A stretch of DNA of 64,000 nt, from NCBI RefSeq assembly GCF_001189955.1, contig NZ_LFLT01000007.1, positions 96,211 through 160,210 of the forward strand. Direction: 5' to 3'. This DNA comes from Herbaspirillum chlorophenolicum (GTDB lineage Bacteria > Pseudomonadota > Gammaproteobacteria > Burkholderiales > Burkholderiaceae_D). The notes beneath the pieces are model-generated. The model was not told where the DNA came from and searched no databases. It saw only the letters and a program-made list of their open reading frames with translations. The first letter of the stretch is position 1. Every line of letters begins with the position of its first letter. The translations under genes and the position numbers were made by a program. Positions 35,175-44,513 of this stretch are shown in pieces.

Positions 35175-36564
35175 GGCTTTCTCCTGCGCGGTGATCGACC
35201 TTGCGGCCTTCTGGGTCGAAGTCGATGGCGAGCGGCTTTTCGAGGTGGATGGCGACCTTGGCACCGGGCTGCACATAAACGGCAGCGAAGGCCTGGCCGT
35301 AGAGCTTGTTGACCCAGCTCGACATGTCCTGAACGCCACTGGCGAGAATCCGGCCCACGGCTTCCTGGCCGCTGATGCCCACGCTGCCGATGGAGCCGTC
35401 GGCGCCGACATAGGACGCCCTGCCGCTGTCGGATTCGATCAGTGAGGCCACGCCAGCGCCAGCCGCCGTGATCAGCGCCTGGGTGCCGAGGTACTGCTGC
35501 GCATTGCTGCGCCGCTCGCCGCTGACACAGGGAATGCCGTGCGGATCGCTGATCCAGCCCAGGCCGTCGCGTTGTTGGTTGTTTTGCTGGTTGCCCTCGC
35601 GATCCTCGGGAATGGTGCGGATGGTCCCGTCATGGAACACGAAGGTAATGCTGCGCACCTGGCCGCGCACGCACGAGAGCGTCCAGTCGCCCGATGCGGT
35701 GCCGGAGAACACGGCTCCGGCCACATCGGGAATGTCGATACCGTTCGCGGTCAAATTGTCCGGCCCGACCAAGACCTTGAAGGGGTATGGGTCGTTCACC
35801 GTACCGTCGATCGGCACGCGGCCAATCAGCGCCGTCATCGCCACCGACCCCATCAGCGTTGAGTTGGTCGGCACGGTATAGACGGGCGTCGCGCTCTTGA
35901 CGCCTGCCGCGCGTGCGCCCGCGTTCGCCACGGTTTGCGCTGTGGTTTCCAGCGTGCTCTGTGCAGAACCGAAACTGGTGGGGAAGTTTATGCCGCCATT
36001 CGACCTGCCGCGCCCGTCGCTTTGTTTCGCGTCATCTGGCTCCACCCAGCGCATACCGCCTTCCATGCCAGCCTCGTCGCCGTCACGTAGGCCCAGCCCC
36101 ACCGGCAAATCGGCATGGCCGCCGCCACGTCCGCCGATGCTGTCCAGGCGCTGCTGCAGGTCAGCGAGCAGCCCCTCGGTCTGCTGGCGCGCGCTGGCCG
36201 CCTGCTGTTGGTCGCGCCGCAAGTTGGAGCGCTCGGATTCGAGGGCCGAACTGATGCGCTGGTCGATGGCGTTCTCGCGCTGGCGCAGTCGCTGATTCTC
36301 CTCACGCTGCGACCTGTTGTCGGACAGCGCGGTCTGAAGCTCGGTACGCAACTGCTTCACCTGGGCAACGAGTGTTGCCACGGTGTCGCGCGGGGTATCG
36401 CCCTCGATGCCCAGCGCCTTCATTTCCTCCGGCGTGAGCCTGCCGCCGCCATCCGCGACAGGCGGTGCCGCCGTACCTCCACCGGAGAGCAGCCGGATGG
36501 CGACGAACAGCACCAGCAGGGCCACGGGGATCAGCAGCCACTTCAGGAGTCCGTTACTGCGCAT
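35155..36564 (-). CDS. Integrating conjugative element protein, PFL_4705 family (TraB/VirB10-like)
   Basis: 469 residues. One N-terminal transmembrane helix (LLKWLLIPVALLVLFVAIRL), a coiled coil at about 60-130 (LVAQVKQLRTELQTALSDNR), and a C-terminal VirB10-like beta domain (TPVYTVPTNSTLMGSVAMTA). This is the scaffold linking inner and outer membranes. It overlaps the preceding and following genes, consistent with translational coupling. Confidence 0.9.
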   Translation of the reverse strand: MRSNGLLKWLLIPVALLVLFVAIRLLSGGGTAAPPVADGGGRLTPEEMKALGIEGDTPRDTVATLVAQVKQLRTELQTALSDNRSQREENQRLRQRENAIDQRISSALESERSNLRRDQQQAASARQQTEGLLADLQQRLDSIGGRGGGHADLPVGLGLRDGDEAGMEGGMRWVEPDDAKQSDGRGRSNGGINFPTSFGSAQSTLETTAQTVANAGARAAGVKSATPVYTVPTNSTLMGSVAMTALIGRVPIDGTVNDPYPFKVLVGPDNLTANGIDIPDVAGAVFSGTASGDWTLSCVRGQVRSITFVFHDGTIRTIPEDREGNQQNNQQRDGLGWISDPHGIPCVSGERRSNAQQYLGTQALITAAGAGVASLIESDSGRASYVGADGSIGSVGISGQEAVGRILASGVQDMSSWVNKLYGQAFAAVYVQPGAKVAIHLEKPLAIDFDPEGRKVDHRAGESHALELE

Positions 36565-37492
36565 GGCGAGCCTCCCTGTCGTCGCTGGCTGCTGCTTTTG
36601 GCTGCGGGCGATGCACAGCGGGGTCGAAGCGATGGATCGCTGGAAGCAGCGACTGTGCGAGGCCGCGACCGCGCGTCACCAGGTACAGGACGGTCGTGTC
36701 CTCGGAGGTTCCGCGCGGGCCAAGCGCCTCGTGCTGGAAGGTGGCGGTGAGGAAATCGCCTTGCAGCATGCGCGGGTCGAGGCTGATCCAGTCGCTGCTG
36801 TTGTTGGTCAGGCGCACGGCAGTGACCCACTGGTTTTCCAGACGCCACGAGGCGAGCGCCACAGCGCGCACCGGCAAGGTCGGCATCAGCGTGCCGAGGT
36901 CGAGGTCGCGGCGCAGGTTGACCCGCATGACGCCTGGCAAGGGTTCCACGGTGCGCAGCGGTGCGTAGAGGTTCTGCGCAGCAAAACGTGTCAGCACGAC
37001 GGGAATTGGCGTTTCGCGCCGCGCCGTCCAGGTGTCCGCCTGATCCTGGGCGCGCGCGTGGGGCGCATCGGCACCGTCAGGCTGATCGCCATAGCGCGCT
37101 GGCGAGCTGTTGCCCTCGACGATGCGCACCGGCTCCAGCTCGGCCTCGCCGTCCTTGGGCGGCTCCGCCGCAATGTCGAGCAGGATCAGCGCGCCCGTAT
37201 CGACGTCCTGCAATTGCAGCCGCGTGGGCTCGATCGGCTCGCTGGCACGCAGGTACACCGCGCCGCCCGCGCTCTGCACGCGCAACCGCTCACCGACACC
37301 TGCGGGAACGCCCACGCGGACGTTTCGGTCGATGAACACGATGCGCTCCTGGCCGACCTTCAACGGCACCGCCAGCGGCATGCGCTCCCAACGCAGGATC
37401 TCCACCGCCTGGACAGCGGGGGACACAACCACTGTGGCGGCCACGGCCAGAAGCCCCAGCAGCGCGAGTACAGGATGCTTCATGGAATTCAT
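36554..37492 (-). CDS. Integrating conjugative element protein, PFL_4704 family (TraK-like)
   Basis: 312 residues, secreted (hydrophobic leader LALLGLLAVAATVVVSPAVQ), mostly beta-strand, with LRWERMPLAVPLKVGQERIV at the mature N-terminus as in TraK/VirB9-like proteins. Start ATG 37492 (MNSMKHP) overlaps the preceding stop by 4 bp; ATG 37483 is an alternative. Probably part of the outer-membrane core complex. Confidence 0.87.
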   Translation of the reverse strand: MNSMKHPVLALLGLLAVAATVVVSPAVQAVEILRWERMPLAVPLKVGQERIVFIDRNVRVGVPAGVGERLRVQSAGGAVYLRASEPIEPTRLQLQDVDTGALILLDIAAEPPKDGEAELEPVRIVEGNSSPARYGDQPDGADAPHARAQDQADTWTARRETPIPVVLTRFAAQNLYAPLRTVEPLPGVMRVNLRRDLDLGTLMPTLPVRAVALASWRLENQWVTAVRLTNNSSDWISLDPRMLQGDFLTATFQHEALGPRGTSEDTTVLYLVTRGRGLAQSLLPAIHRFDPAVHRPQPKAAASDDREARHAQ

Positions 37493-38181
37493 GGGGAATT
37501 GCCTCCTTGAGGCGCTTGCGGCGTCAGGCCACCAGGCACCGGGCGCGTCGGCTCCGGTGCGCTGATGCGCTGGGGCGTGCCCTCGTAGCAGTCGAGCACC
37601 AGGCCGAACGGGTTGCGTGCTGGATCGACGTCCACCCGTGCGACCTTTACGGGGTAGCGCACCAGGGCGCGCTTGACCTGCTCGGCGCCGTAGTACTCGT
37701 CGGCGCTGATGTCCAGAGTCACCACCCAGTCGCGGTCGGAAATGACACGCACGCGCGCCGTGGGGTTGTCTCCATAGCTGCGGCCGGGAATTTCGTAGAT
37801 GCCGCGCACACGCTGGCGCAGCTCGCCGGTGCTGCGGCGATAGTCGTAGTCCGCCTTGAGGAACGCCTGGCAGGACGGGGTGAGATATGGCGAGAGCATG
37901 TGGAGGTTGCGCGGGTAGTCTTCTTCGCCATTCGTCGGCCAGCGGTTGAGTGTCTGGAACACGTAGAACGTGAATGCATAGACCGACTCGGGCGGTACTT
38001 CCCACCACTTGCGGGTACTGCCGGAGCGCAGGTCGGGCGGGACATGGATGGTCAGATCGCGCGGTGCGCTCCACCAGCCGCCGCCCATGACCAGGGCGAC
38101 AATGACCAGCGCGCCCGCGCCGAGGCGCAGCGTCTTGATGTGCGCCTGAAGGTGGGTGATCTCGTTCTTGAAACGGCTCAT
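37489..38181 (-). CDS. Integrating conjugative element protein, PFL_4703 family (TraE/VirB8-like)
   Basis: 230 residues. A short cytoplasmic start, one membrane helix (LGAGALVIVALVMGGGWW) and a periplasmic domain containing ESVYAFTFYVFQTLNRWPTN and GIYEIPGRSYGDN. Arrangement and size fit the VirB8-like inner-membrane assembly factor. Overlaps of 4 bp at both ends. Confidence 0.87.
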   Translation of the reverse strand: MSRFKNEITHLQAHIKTLRLGAGALVIVALVMGGGWWSAPRDLTIHVPPDLRSGSTRKWWEVPPESVYAFTFYVFQTLNRWPTNGEEDYPRNLHMLSPYLTPSCQAFLKADYDYRRSTGELRQRVRGIYEIPGRSYGDNPTARVRVISDRDWVVTLDISADEYYGAEQVKRALVRYPVKVARVDVDPARNPFGLVLDCYEGTPQRISAPEPTRPVPGGLTPQAPQGGNSP

Positions 38182-38588
38182 CGTGCGCCCCCGTGCGTGC
38201 CCCTGCGGGTAGTCCAGAAGCCAGAGCGCGAGATCAGCACATGGCCGCCCACCCAGCCCGCCATCAGCGGATAGTGCGTGGCAATGCGCCACTGCAACTG
38301 CCGGTACAGCCAGGTGTCGGGACGCCCACGCTTGAGGCGGCGCAGGATGCCGCCGCCGATGAAAACGCCCAGCGCCACGCCCAAGACAACGAAGGTCGGC
38401 GCGATGGCAATCGTGCGGAACATCCAGGACAGCGGCGCGCCAACCACCAGGCCGGCAGCGCCGGACAGGCCGCAGCAGATCCACAACTCGTCGGCGGTGA
38501 GGCCGCGCACGACCACCGGGTGCCTGTTGAGCCGGTGTGGAAGGAACGTGACCGTCCCATCGGCACGGACATGCTGTTGCTCGGACAT
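38178..38588 (-). CDS. Conjugative transfer region protein TIGR03750 (TraL-like, DUF3487)
   Basis: 136 residues with two hydrophobic helices (ICCGLSGAAGLVVGAPLSWM; APTFVVLGVALGVFIGGGIL) and the family-type N-terminus VTFLPHRLNRHPVVVRGLTA. It corresponds to VirB3/TraL-like inner-membrane proteins. Located 13 bp after the pilin-like gene and overlapping the VirB8-like gene. Confidence 0.87.
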   Translation of the reverse strand: MSEQQHVRADGTVTFLPHRLNRHPVVVRGLTADELWICCGLSGAAGLVVGAPLSWMFRTIAIAPTFVVLGVALGVFIGGGILRRLKRGRPDTWLYRQLQWRIATHYPLMAGWVGGHVLISRSGFWTTRRGTHGGAR

Positions 38589-38601
38589 GGCCCGTCCTCG
38601 C

Positions 38602-38967
38602 TTACAGGATGCCGGTGGCTTCGGTGAGCAGCCAGATGCCGATCACGAGCAGGACGGCGCCGATGGCGACCGTGAGGCCGAACTGGCCCCAGGTCTTGCG
38701 GCCGGTGTGGATTTCCGCGTAGGTGCCGTAGGCGTGGTAGCACACGCCAATGAACATCGACGCCACCACCAGGAGGGCCACGAGCATGATGATGTCGTAG
38801 CCGTAGTTCCTGATCGTTTCCATGATGCCGCTGCCAGCGCCGCGGGTTGGGTTTTCCAACTGCGGCAGCCCTTGCGCGAACGTCAGCACGGGCAGCGCGG
38901 TGGCACCCAGGGCGACGGCGGCGCGTTGGGCAAAACGAGTAGTGAGGATGCGGTTTTGCATGGTCAA
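38602..38967 (-). CDS. Conjugative transfer region protein TIGR03745 (pilin-like, DUF2976)
   Basis: 121 residues: a signal sequence (AAVALGATALPVLTFAQGLP) and two hydrophobic helices separated by a short basic loop, a VirB2-pilin-like topology. Such proteins probably form the conjugative pilus. Between two other small membrane proteins in conserved order. Confidence 0.85.
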   Translation of the reverse strand: MTMQNRILTTRFAQRAAVALGATALPVLTFAQGLPQLENPTRGAGSGIMETIRNYGYDIIMLVALLVVASMFIGVCYHAYGTYAEIHTGRKTWGQFGLTVAIGAVLLVIGIWLLTEATGIL

Positions 38968-38977
38968 ACCCTTCAGG

Positions 38978-39211
38978 TCAGGAGAGGAGGAAGAACGTCA
39001 GGACGAGGTACATCGCGACGAAGCGGATGCAGACGCCGAGGAACTGGCGTTGGTTGAGGCGGTTCTCGGCCCACCCCACGTAGGCCGTTCGGATGGCCCA
39101 GACGCCCCAGACGAGCAGAACCGCGAACACGACGCCGACCAGGACGGTCGCCATCGCGGACGGCGCGATACCGCTGTTGGCTTGAAATGCCGAGACCTGG
39201 GCGCCGTTCAT
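38978..39211 (-). CDS. Conjugative transfer region protein TIGR03758 (DUF3262)
   Basis: 77 residues with two membrane helices (MATVLVGVVFAVLLVWGVWA; VRFVAMYLVLTFFLLS-like end). A small inner-membrane protein of conserved order in G-type clusters. It overlaps the RAQPRD gene by 4 bp and is separated from the pilin-like gene by 10 bp. Confidence 0.85.
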   Translation of the reverse strand: MNGAQVSAFQANSGIAPSAMATVLVGVVFAVLLVWGVWAIRTAYVGWAENRLNQRQFLGVCIRFVAMYLVLTFFLLS

Positions 39212-39591
39212 GGTTTGCCCTGCGCAGTCGTCGGCAGCGATGGCGGGGCGGCCCGCTCAGTGCGGTACTCGCCAGTCAGTTCGGAGAGATCGCGTGGCTG
39301 TGCGCGCGACGGTGTGAGATGGGCCTGGATGCCGGCGCGCACGCGCGCCAGGTCAGCCAGCAGTTGCGGGTAATCGAAGTGATAGCGCTCGCCCGGCTGG
39401 ATGGGAACCTGTGCAGCGCCGCCCGCGACGGTGCGCTCCAGCGCATCGAGCTGGCGCAGCGCAGCGACCAGCTCCTGGCGCTGTGCCGGGGATTCGGCCA
39501 ACGCCATCGAAGACTGCCCCATCAGCAGGGCCGTCACGAGAAAGGTGGGCACGCCGCGATGCGCGGCGCGCAGCCAGATCGGAGCCAACAT
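39208..39591 (-). CDS. RAQPRD-family ICE protein
   Basis: 127 residues. A secretion signal (VPTFLVTALLMGQSSMALAE) and the diagnostic RAQPRDLSELTGEYR motif near the C-terminus define this family (TIGR01690). Periplasmic; function unknown. About 100 bp separates it from the upstream membrane protein gene, without another gene. Confidence 0.9.
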   Translation of the reverse strand: MLAPIWLRAAHRGVPTFLVTALLMGQSSMALAESPAQRQELVAALRQLDALERTVAGGAAQVPIQPGERYHFDYPQLLADLARVRAGIQAHLTPSRAQPRDLSELTGEYRTERAAPPSLPTTAQGKP

Positions 39592-39689
39592 CGCGCCATT
39601 CCTGTGTGATCAGCAATGGCTTGATCGTGGCGATCAGAGGCGTTTCAGGCCGCAAACAATAAGAACCTGCGGATGACCGGATTGATGGC

Positions 39690-40439
39690 CTAGAGGTACT
39701 TCTTGAAGCTCCCTGCAGTCAGGCTCACCGCCAGTCCCAGCAAGGCGGCGCTCGGCAGCAGAATCAGCAACGGATGCACCGAGATCGGTAGCGCCAGATA
39801 CGTCACCCAAGGCAGCACGGCCAGCGGCATCAGGCTGGCTTTGGCACGGTGATAGATAAAGCCGGATTCGCGGCCCGCGCCGAACCGGCGTACATCGCGG
39901 CGCACCAAGCCGTCGATCAAACCAACAAATGCCGCCGTGAAGATCAGCGGAAGTGTGAGCGCCAGGACCAACAGGCGCACCAGAAAAGTGAGCGTGGTGA
40001 AGGCGGCAGCGATCAGGTAGCTTTCGGCCCAAACATAGACTTGGCTGATGAAGTAACGGAAGTTCCGCGCTTGCCCCTGGCTGGGCGCACGGGCGCGCTC
40101 GGCAGTCTGACTCATGCGCTCCAGCAGCCCCGATCGCACGAACACCCATTCGTAGCCAGTGTCCACCAACTCATGCGCCGTGCGCCCCGGCTCCTGCACG
40201 ACCACGCTGCGTGTGAAGTGGTTGGACAGGTGCCCCAACTCGTACTGCAACATCTGCTGGGAGTGCTGCCAGCCCTGGTCCTTCCAGAACAGGTGCATGC
40301 CGATGCACTCCATCAGGATCGAGAACAGCAGCGAGCCGACCAGTACCCCTAGCAGCCGGAACGGCAAGGTGATGGTGCCGACGATCAGACCTTGGCGGCG
40401 GTTCTGCTCGCGCTGCGCAGTGGAGGCGGCATCGCTCAT
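39690..40439 (-). CDS. Integrating conjugative element membrane protein, PFL_4697 family
   Basis: 249 residues with helices at about 17-40 (LIVGTITLPFRLLGVLVGSL), 130-180 and near the C-terminus (ALLGLAVSLTAGSF). It overlaps traD by 4 bp. Members always sit next to the coupling protein, suggesting a membrane partner of TraD. Confidence 0.87.
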   Translation of the reverse strand: MSDAASTAQREQNRRQGLIVGTITLPFRLLGVLVGSLLFSILMECIGMHLFWKDQGWQHSQQMLQYELGHLSNHFTRSVVVQEPGRTAHELVDTGYEWVFVRSGLLERMSQTAERARAPSQGQARNFRYFISQVYVWAESYLIAAAFTTLTFLVRLLVLALTLPLIFTAAFVGLIDGLVRRDVRRFGAGRESGFIYHRAKASLMPLAVLPWVTYLALPISVHPLLILLPSAALLGLAVSLTAGSFKKYL

Positions 40440-42619
40440 GGCGCGGCCTCTTCGCTGGCCGTGTCGCCCGTGTCGGTGATGGGTGTGGCGATGGCCGCCT
40501 CATCGAGCAGGTCGTCCGGCAAGGCCGCGTCCTGCAAGACCGGGGAGCTGGTGAACTCCCACCACTGCGTGGCCTCGCTGTAGCTCTGGCGCATGTGCCC
40601 AGCCAGTTGCTGCAAGTCCGCCGGCATCACTTCATCCGGGTCTGGCGTCGGCAACGGCATGCGCACCTTCCAGAGCTGGCCACCCTGCAGCAGCGCGAAG
40701 CACTGGCCTTTGGGCAGGCCGACGACGTGCGATGGCTCGATCATCGGCACGCTGGACATGCTGATGCGATCCTGGGTGTTTGACGTAAAGTCCGTCGCGC
40801 CGCGAATGTCCGAGCTGTCGGTCGCGCCGCTGACGATGGTGGTCGTATAGACCTCGACCTTCGGCAATTGCCGGGTCAGCAATTCGGCGGTAGCCGTCTC
40901 GCGCACGCGCAGCATGAACAGGTTGTTGAAGTTGCCGATCACCTGACCGGCCTTCGCGCGGTTGCCGATGCGGGCTTCGATGTCCGAGAGGGTCTGCGTG
41001 TACGCGGTAACTTGCAGGCCAGCGCCGCCGCCCTTGTTGATCAGCGGAATGAACTCGTCACCCATCAACTCGTTGAACTCATCGGCGTGGACGTTGATCG
41101 GCACGCGCGAGCCCGCCGATGCGCCCGGCAGGCCGTCGTCGATCCCGTGCTTGTAGATGTGGCCGGCGACCGAAACCAGGTCGGAAAACATTGAATTGCC
41201 GACCGCCGCAGCGACCTCGGCATCGGACAGCGCATCCAGGCCGACATAGACCACAGCGCGCTTTCGGATGACCTGCATCCAATCGAAGATCGGACGCGGG
41301 TCGGTCAGGTCGGAGTAGTTCGGGGCCAGAAGCTGGGCGATCTTGCCGCTGGTGAGCTTCTCCAGCAGCGGCAGCAGCGATGCGACGATCTTGTCGAAGT
41401 AAGTCTTGTCGTAGCGCACTGCCGAGCGCAGGCCGTCGAGCACGGGGTCGTAGTTGCGCGCCTGGGAGAGGTACTGCTCCAGCGCCACCACGCGCTTTTC
41501 GCGCCCGATCATGTTGCGCGGGATGTTCTTCTCGTTGAGCTTGGCCTCGATCTGGACGATCACCTCCCAGGCCTTGGGCTCGTTCTTGGCGAAGTAGTGC
41601 TGGGCGTACTCGATGAACAGCGCGTCGATGTTGATCACATGGCGCTGGATCAGCATGTAGTCCGGGCGCTGCCCCAGCTCCACCAGGGCGCGGGCGATGA
41701 TGTTGACGAAGCGCCACGCGAACTCGCGAAATGCCGCGCTGTTGCCTTCCCCGGAGAGCTGCCCTGCAACACGGGTGGCCACCTCGCTGATGCGCCCAAA
41801 GCGGCCCACGGCGTTGTAGCGCGCGGAAATGTCCGGCCAGCCCAAATGGAAGACATAGAACTCGCCCTCGCGGCCCGCACGCTTGGCCTCGACGTACACC
41901 CGCTTCAAAAGATCGGCGTCGCCCTTGGGGTCGATGACGATGACGACCTCGTGCTCGCCGTCGGCGCTCTTGCGCCGGATGTCCTGAGTCACGAACAACT
42001 CGGCCAACCGCGTCTTGCCCACGCGCGTGGTGCCCAGCACCAGCGAATGCCCGACGCGCTCACCCAGCGGTAGGCTGACGTCCACCTCATCGGGTTCGAT
42101 GCCGTGCAGGCGCGGCAGGCCGCCCACAGGCGGCAGCGGGCGCACCGGGTTGAAAGGCACATCCCAGCCCGTGAGCGCGGGCAGCCGGGACAGCGGGAAT
42201 GGCGCGAACTCCAGCCGTTCCTCCAACCTGCGCGCCAGCTGGTAGGCCGGCGTCAGCTCGACGTAGCGGCGAAATTCCGGTCTGTATGTCTGCATCAGCC
42301 GATGGGTGTGTTTCTGCTCCCACAGAAATCCGCGCCCCACGAACAGACGCTGCTGGCTGACCGGCACGTCCTTGCTGGTCATCACATAGCGCGGCAAGCG
42401 GCGAATATTGCGCCGGTAGCGCAGGATGACGCGGGCATCGCGGTAGCGGATGGCGCCGTAGGCGCAGAACGCCAGCGCACTGCCGACGCCCATGGCGGGA
42501 CTCAGCGCGAGCGACCACGGGGCCACCAGGGACAGAAACGCGGCGCCTGCACACGCCGCGACGGTATAGAGCTCCACCGCTGGGCGCAGCAAAACCTCGA
42601 CCGGCTGTTTCCCCGACAT
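40436..42619 (-). CDS. traD: Conjugative coupling protein TraD (SXT/TOL type)
   Basis: 727 residues. Two N-terminal membrane helices (residues about 20-65), Walker A LGTTRVGKTRLAEL near 193 and Walker B VIVIDPKGDADL near 228, plus the C-terminal TraG/D signature region (INVHADEFNELMGDEFIPLI). It links the relaxosome to the secretion channel and drives DNA transfer. Start is 4 bp downstream of the preceding gene's stop. Confidence 0.93.
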   Translation of the reverse strand: MSGKQPVEVLLRPAVELYTVAACAGAAFLSLVAPWSLALSPAMGVGSALAFCAYGAIRYRDARVILRYRRNIRRLPRYVMTSKDVPVSQQRLFVGRGFLWEQKHTHRLMQTYRPEFRRYVELTPAYQLARRLEERLEFAPFPLSRLPALTGWDVPFNPVRPLPPVGGLPRLHGIEPDEVDVSLPLGERVGHSLVLGTTRVGKTRLAELFVTQDIRRKSADGEHEVVIVIDPKGDADLLKRVYVEAKRAGREGEFYVFHLGWPDISARYNAVGRFGRISEVATRVAGQLSGEGNSAAFREFAWRFVNIIARALVELGQRPDYMLIQRHVINIDALFIEYAQHYFAKNEPKAWEVIVQIEAKLNEKNIPRNMIGREKRVVALEQYLSQARNYDPVLDGLRSAVRYDKTYFDKIVASLLPLLEKLTSGKIAQLLAPNYSDLTDPRPIFDWMQVIRKRAVVYVGLDALSDAEVAAAVGNSMFSDLVSVAGHIYKHGIDDGLPGASAGSRVPINVHADEFNELMGDEFIPLINKGGGAGLQVTAYTQTLSDIEARIGNRAKAGQVIGNFNNLFMLRVRETATAELLTRQLPKVEVYTTTIVSGATDSSDIRGATDFTSNTQDRISMSSVPMIEPSHVVGLPKGQCFALLQGGQLWKVRMPLPTPDPDEVMPADLQQLAGHMRQSYSEATQWWEFTSSPVLQDAALPDDLLDEAAIATPITDTGDTASEEAAP

Positions 42620-42623
42620 GGCT

Positions 42624-43172
42624 TCATTGCTCGATGCCGGTGGCTGTGATCAGCACCGGGTAATGCCGCAGACCCAGGCGCTCGGCCAGGTCGTCACCGG
42701 CCACAGGCGCGAGGGGTACGCCCGGCACCAGGGCGCGCAGCCGTGCCAGGCCCTGCACGGTCTCGACATTGACCACCAGGCCCACCGCGCCGCGCTCGCG
42801 CAGGGGTGTTGCCTGGCTGCGCAGCCAGGCGTGGGACGCCTCGTCGTCGCCGACGACCACGAAAGGCCGCAGGCCCGGTGCCTCGATCACCCGCCGCGCG
42901 ACGGTGCCAGGCGTGAGCTTGGCACTGCGCACCGGCAACATCGCGGCCTCATCCATGGGCGTGGCGGGCACCGGGAGCATCGGGATGGGCGGTCGGGCCG
43001 GAGCATTGGCGCGCGGCTGAAGGTTCAGAGCCTCGTAGTACGGCAGCGCCGACGTGCCGCCACGGTCTTCGACCACGATCAGCGGCTCGCCGGCACGCGA
43101 GGCCAGCGGCAGAGCCGCCAGCAGCACGAGCAAGCCCTTCAGTGTGAGATGGGTCAAATGGGATGTTTTCAT
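42624..43172 (-). CDS. Integrating conjugative element protein, PFL_4695 family
   Basis: 182 residues: a signal peptide (LKGLLVLLAALPLASRAGEP) and a compact domain with VVVGDDEASHAWLRSQATPL and RLGLRHYPVLITATGIEQ at the end, as in TIGR03765. Periplasmic, role unknown. It overlaps the transglycosylase gene by 4 bp. Confidence 0.85.
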   Translation of the reverse strand: MKTSHLTHLTLKGLLVLLAALPLASRAGEPLIVVEDRGGTSALPYYEALNLQPRANAPARPPIPMLPVPATPMDEAAMLPVRSAKLTPGTVARRVIEAPGLRPFVVVGDDEASHAWLRSQATPLRERGAVGLVVNVETVQGLARLRALVPGVPLAPVAGDDLAERLGLRHYPVLITATGIEQ

Positions 43173-43780
43173 GGGGTGCTCTCCTGGCGTGCGGCGAAGG
43201 CCGCGGCGGTTGGGTGCGTGCCCTGCACACGGGCAAGGTGGCGCGACACGCTGCGCCGGTAACGGGCGGCAGGTTCTCCGCCCGCAGGACGGTGGTAGCG
43301 ACCGATCGCCAGCAACCAGTCCTCGCCCGAGGTGTGCTGCTCCTTCAGGATTTCAGCGGCGATGGAGAGATTGCGGTACGGGTCGAGCAAGTCGCACGGG
43401 CTGACATAGCGCTGCTGGTGGTAGCCGAGGTTGATCTGGCCCAGGCCCGCGTCGATGCGTGTGTGCGGCGTGGCGCGCATCGCCTGCTGCAAACCAGCGC
43501 AGGCGTCGGCACGGGTGGCGAAGCGGCGCGACTGACCGGCGACGTTGAGCGACCACGGCCATGGGACGATGCGCCCGTTGCGGCGGATGCCGCTCTCCTG
43601 CAAGGCCACGGCGTAGAGCACCGACGAGGGGATGCCCGCGCGCTGTGCGGCAAGCTGGTAAGCCGGTGGCGGAAGCTCCTGGGCATGGGCATGGGCGGCG
43701 CAGGCGCACAGGCCCGCCGCGATCACCAGTACGCGCAAGCACTGCGAAACGGAGGTGGCCGCTATGGCTGGCGCTGCCAT
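43169..43780 (-). CDS. Lytic transglycosylase of the transfer system
   Basis: 203 residues. A signal peptide (VLVIAAGLCACAAHAHAQEL) then an SLT-type lysozyme-like domain with the catalytic Glu in VALQESGIRR, the GLGQINLGYH motif and YRNLSIAAEIL. It opens peptidoglycan for the transfer channel. I start at ATG 43780; a longer opening at 43840 reaches far into the upstream gene and lacks a signal peptide at its start. Confidence 0.9.
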   Translation of the reverse strand: MAAPAIAATSVSQCLRVLVIAAGLCACAAHAHAQELPPPAYQLAAQRAGIPSSVLYAVALQESGIRRNGRIVPWPWSLNVAGQSRRFATRADACAGLQQAMRATPHTRIDAGLGQINLGYHQQRYVSPCDLLDPYRNLSIAAEILKEQHTSGEDWLLAIGRYHRPAGGEPAARYRRSVSRHLARVQGTHPTAAAFAARQESTP

Positions 43781-44499
43781 TGACCGTTCACCTCGCGCAC
43801 GACCGCAGGAAGGTCTCCGGGCAAGCTCAGCGACAGCCACCGCCCGCCATCATGGTTGAGCGTGATGCCACCGCTGCGCACGCGCGCCGGATCGACGTTC
43901 GCACGCTTGGCCCAGTCGCGGATGCGCGTGTCGTCTTGGCGGCTGCCGACCATGTACAGGTCGAACTCGGTGCCGGACGATTGCAGGCGCTGCACAAGCT
44001 GCCCGCATGCCGCGCAGCCGTCCTTGATGAACACGGCCGTGCGGCCTGAACCGCGCAAGGGGTTGGCGCTGGTGCCGGCGCCGGGCTTGTCGTCAGGCAG
44101 GTTCACCCGCTGCATGCCGGGATTCAGGCGCAGCCAGGCCTCGTCGTAGGCACGTTGGTAGGCGAGCAGCTTCTCGACGCGGCGCGCTTCGATCTGCACC
44201 TGCAGCTCTGCGTAGCGGCGCCGTTCCTCGTCGGTGCGCGCCTCGATGCCCAGGGCGGACAGTGGGTCCAGGTTGGGCGAGTAGATGCCCAGCGGCCCGT
44301 CCATCAGTTCGCGATAGCGCGCCCACTCCTGCGGTTGCAGGCCCCAGTCGCTTGCCGCCCGGTCGTCCAGGGAGCGAGTAACCAGCGGGCGCTCCTGACT
44401 GTGCGCATTGCCGGCGGGAGCCGTGGCCGGTTGCTGCGCCCAAGCGGACAACTGGGCAGACACCAGCAGAAGCACGGAAAGGATGATCGACGGTTTCAT
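43762..44499 (-). CDS. Integrating conjugative element protein, PFL_4693 family
   Basis: 245 residues with a signal peptide (ILSVLLLVSAQLSAWAQQPA), the segment SDWGLQPQEWARYRELMDGP and a C-terminal thioredoxin-like part with a CAAC motif (KDGCAACGQLVQRL). TIGR03759 proteins share this arrangement. Probably periplasmic and redox-active or structural. It overlaps the transglycosylase gene by 19 bp. Confidence 0.87.
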   Translation of the reverse strand: MKPSIILSVLLLVSAQLSAWAQQPATAPAGNAHSQERPLVTRSLDDRAASDWGLQPQEWARYRELMDGPLGIYSPNLDPLSALGIEARTDEERRRYAELQVQIEARRVEKLLAYQRAYDEAWLRLNPGMQRVNLPDDKPGAGTSANPLRGSGRTAVFIKDGCAACGQLVQRLQSSGTEFDLYMVGSRQDDTRIRDWAKRANVDPARVRSGGITLNHDGGRWLSLSLPGDLPAVVREVNGQWQRQP

Positions 44500-44513
44500 G
44501 TCGTGCGCTCCGA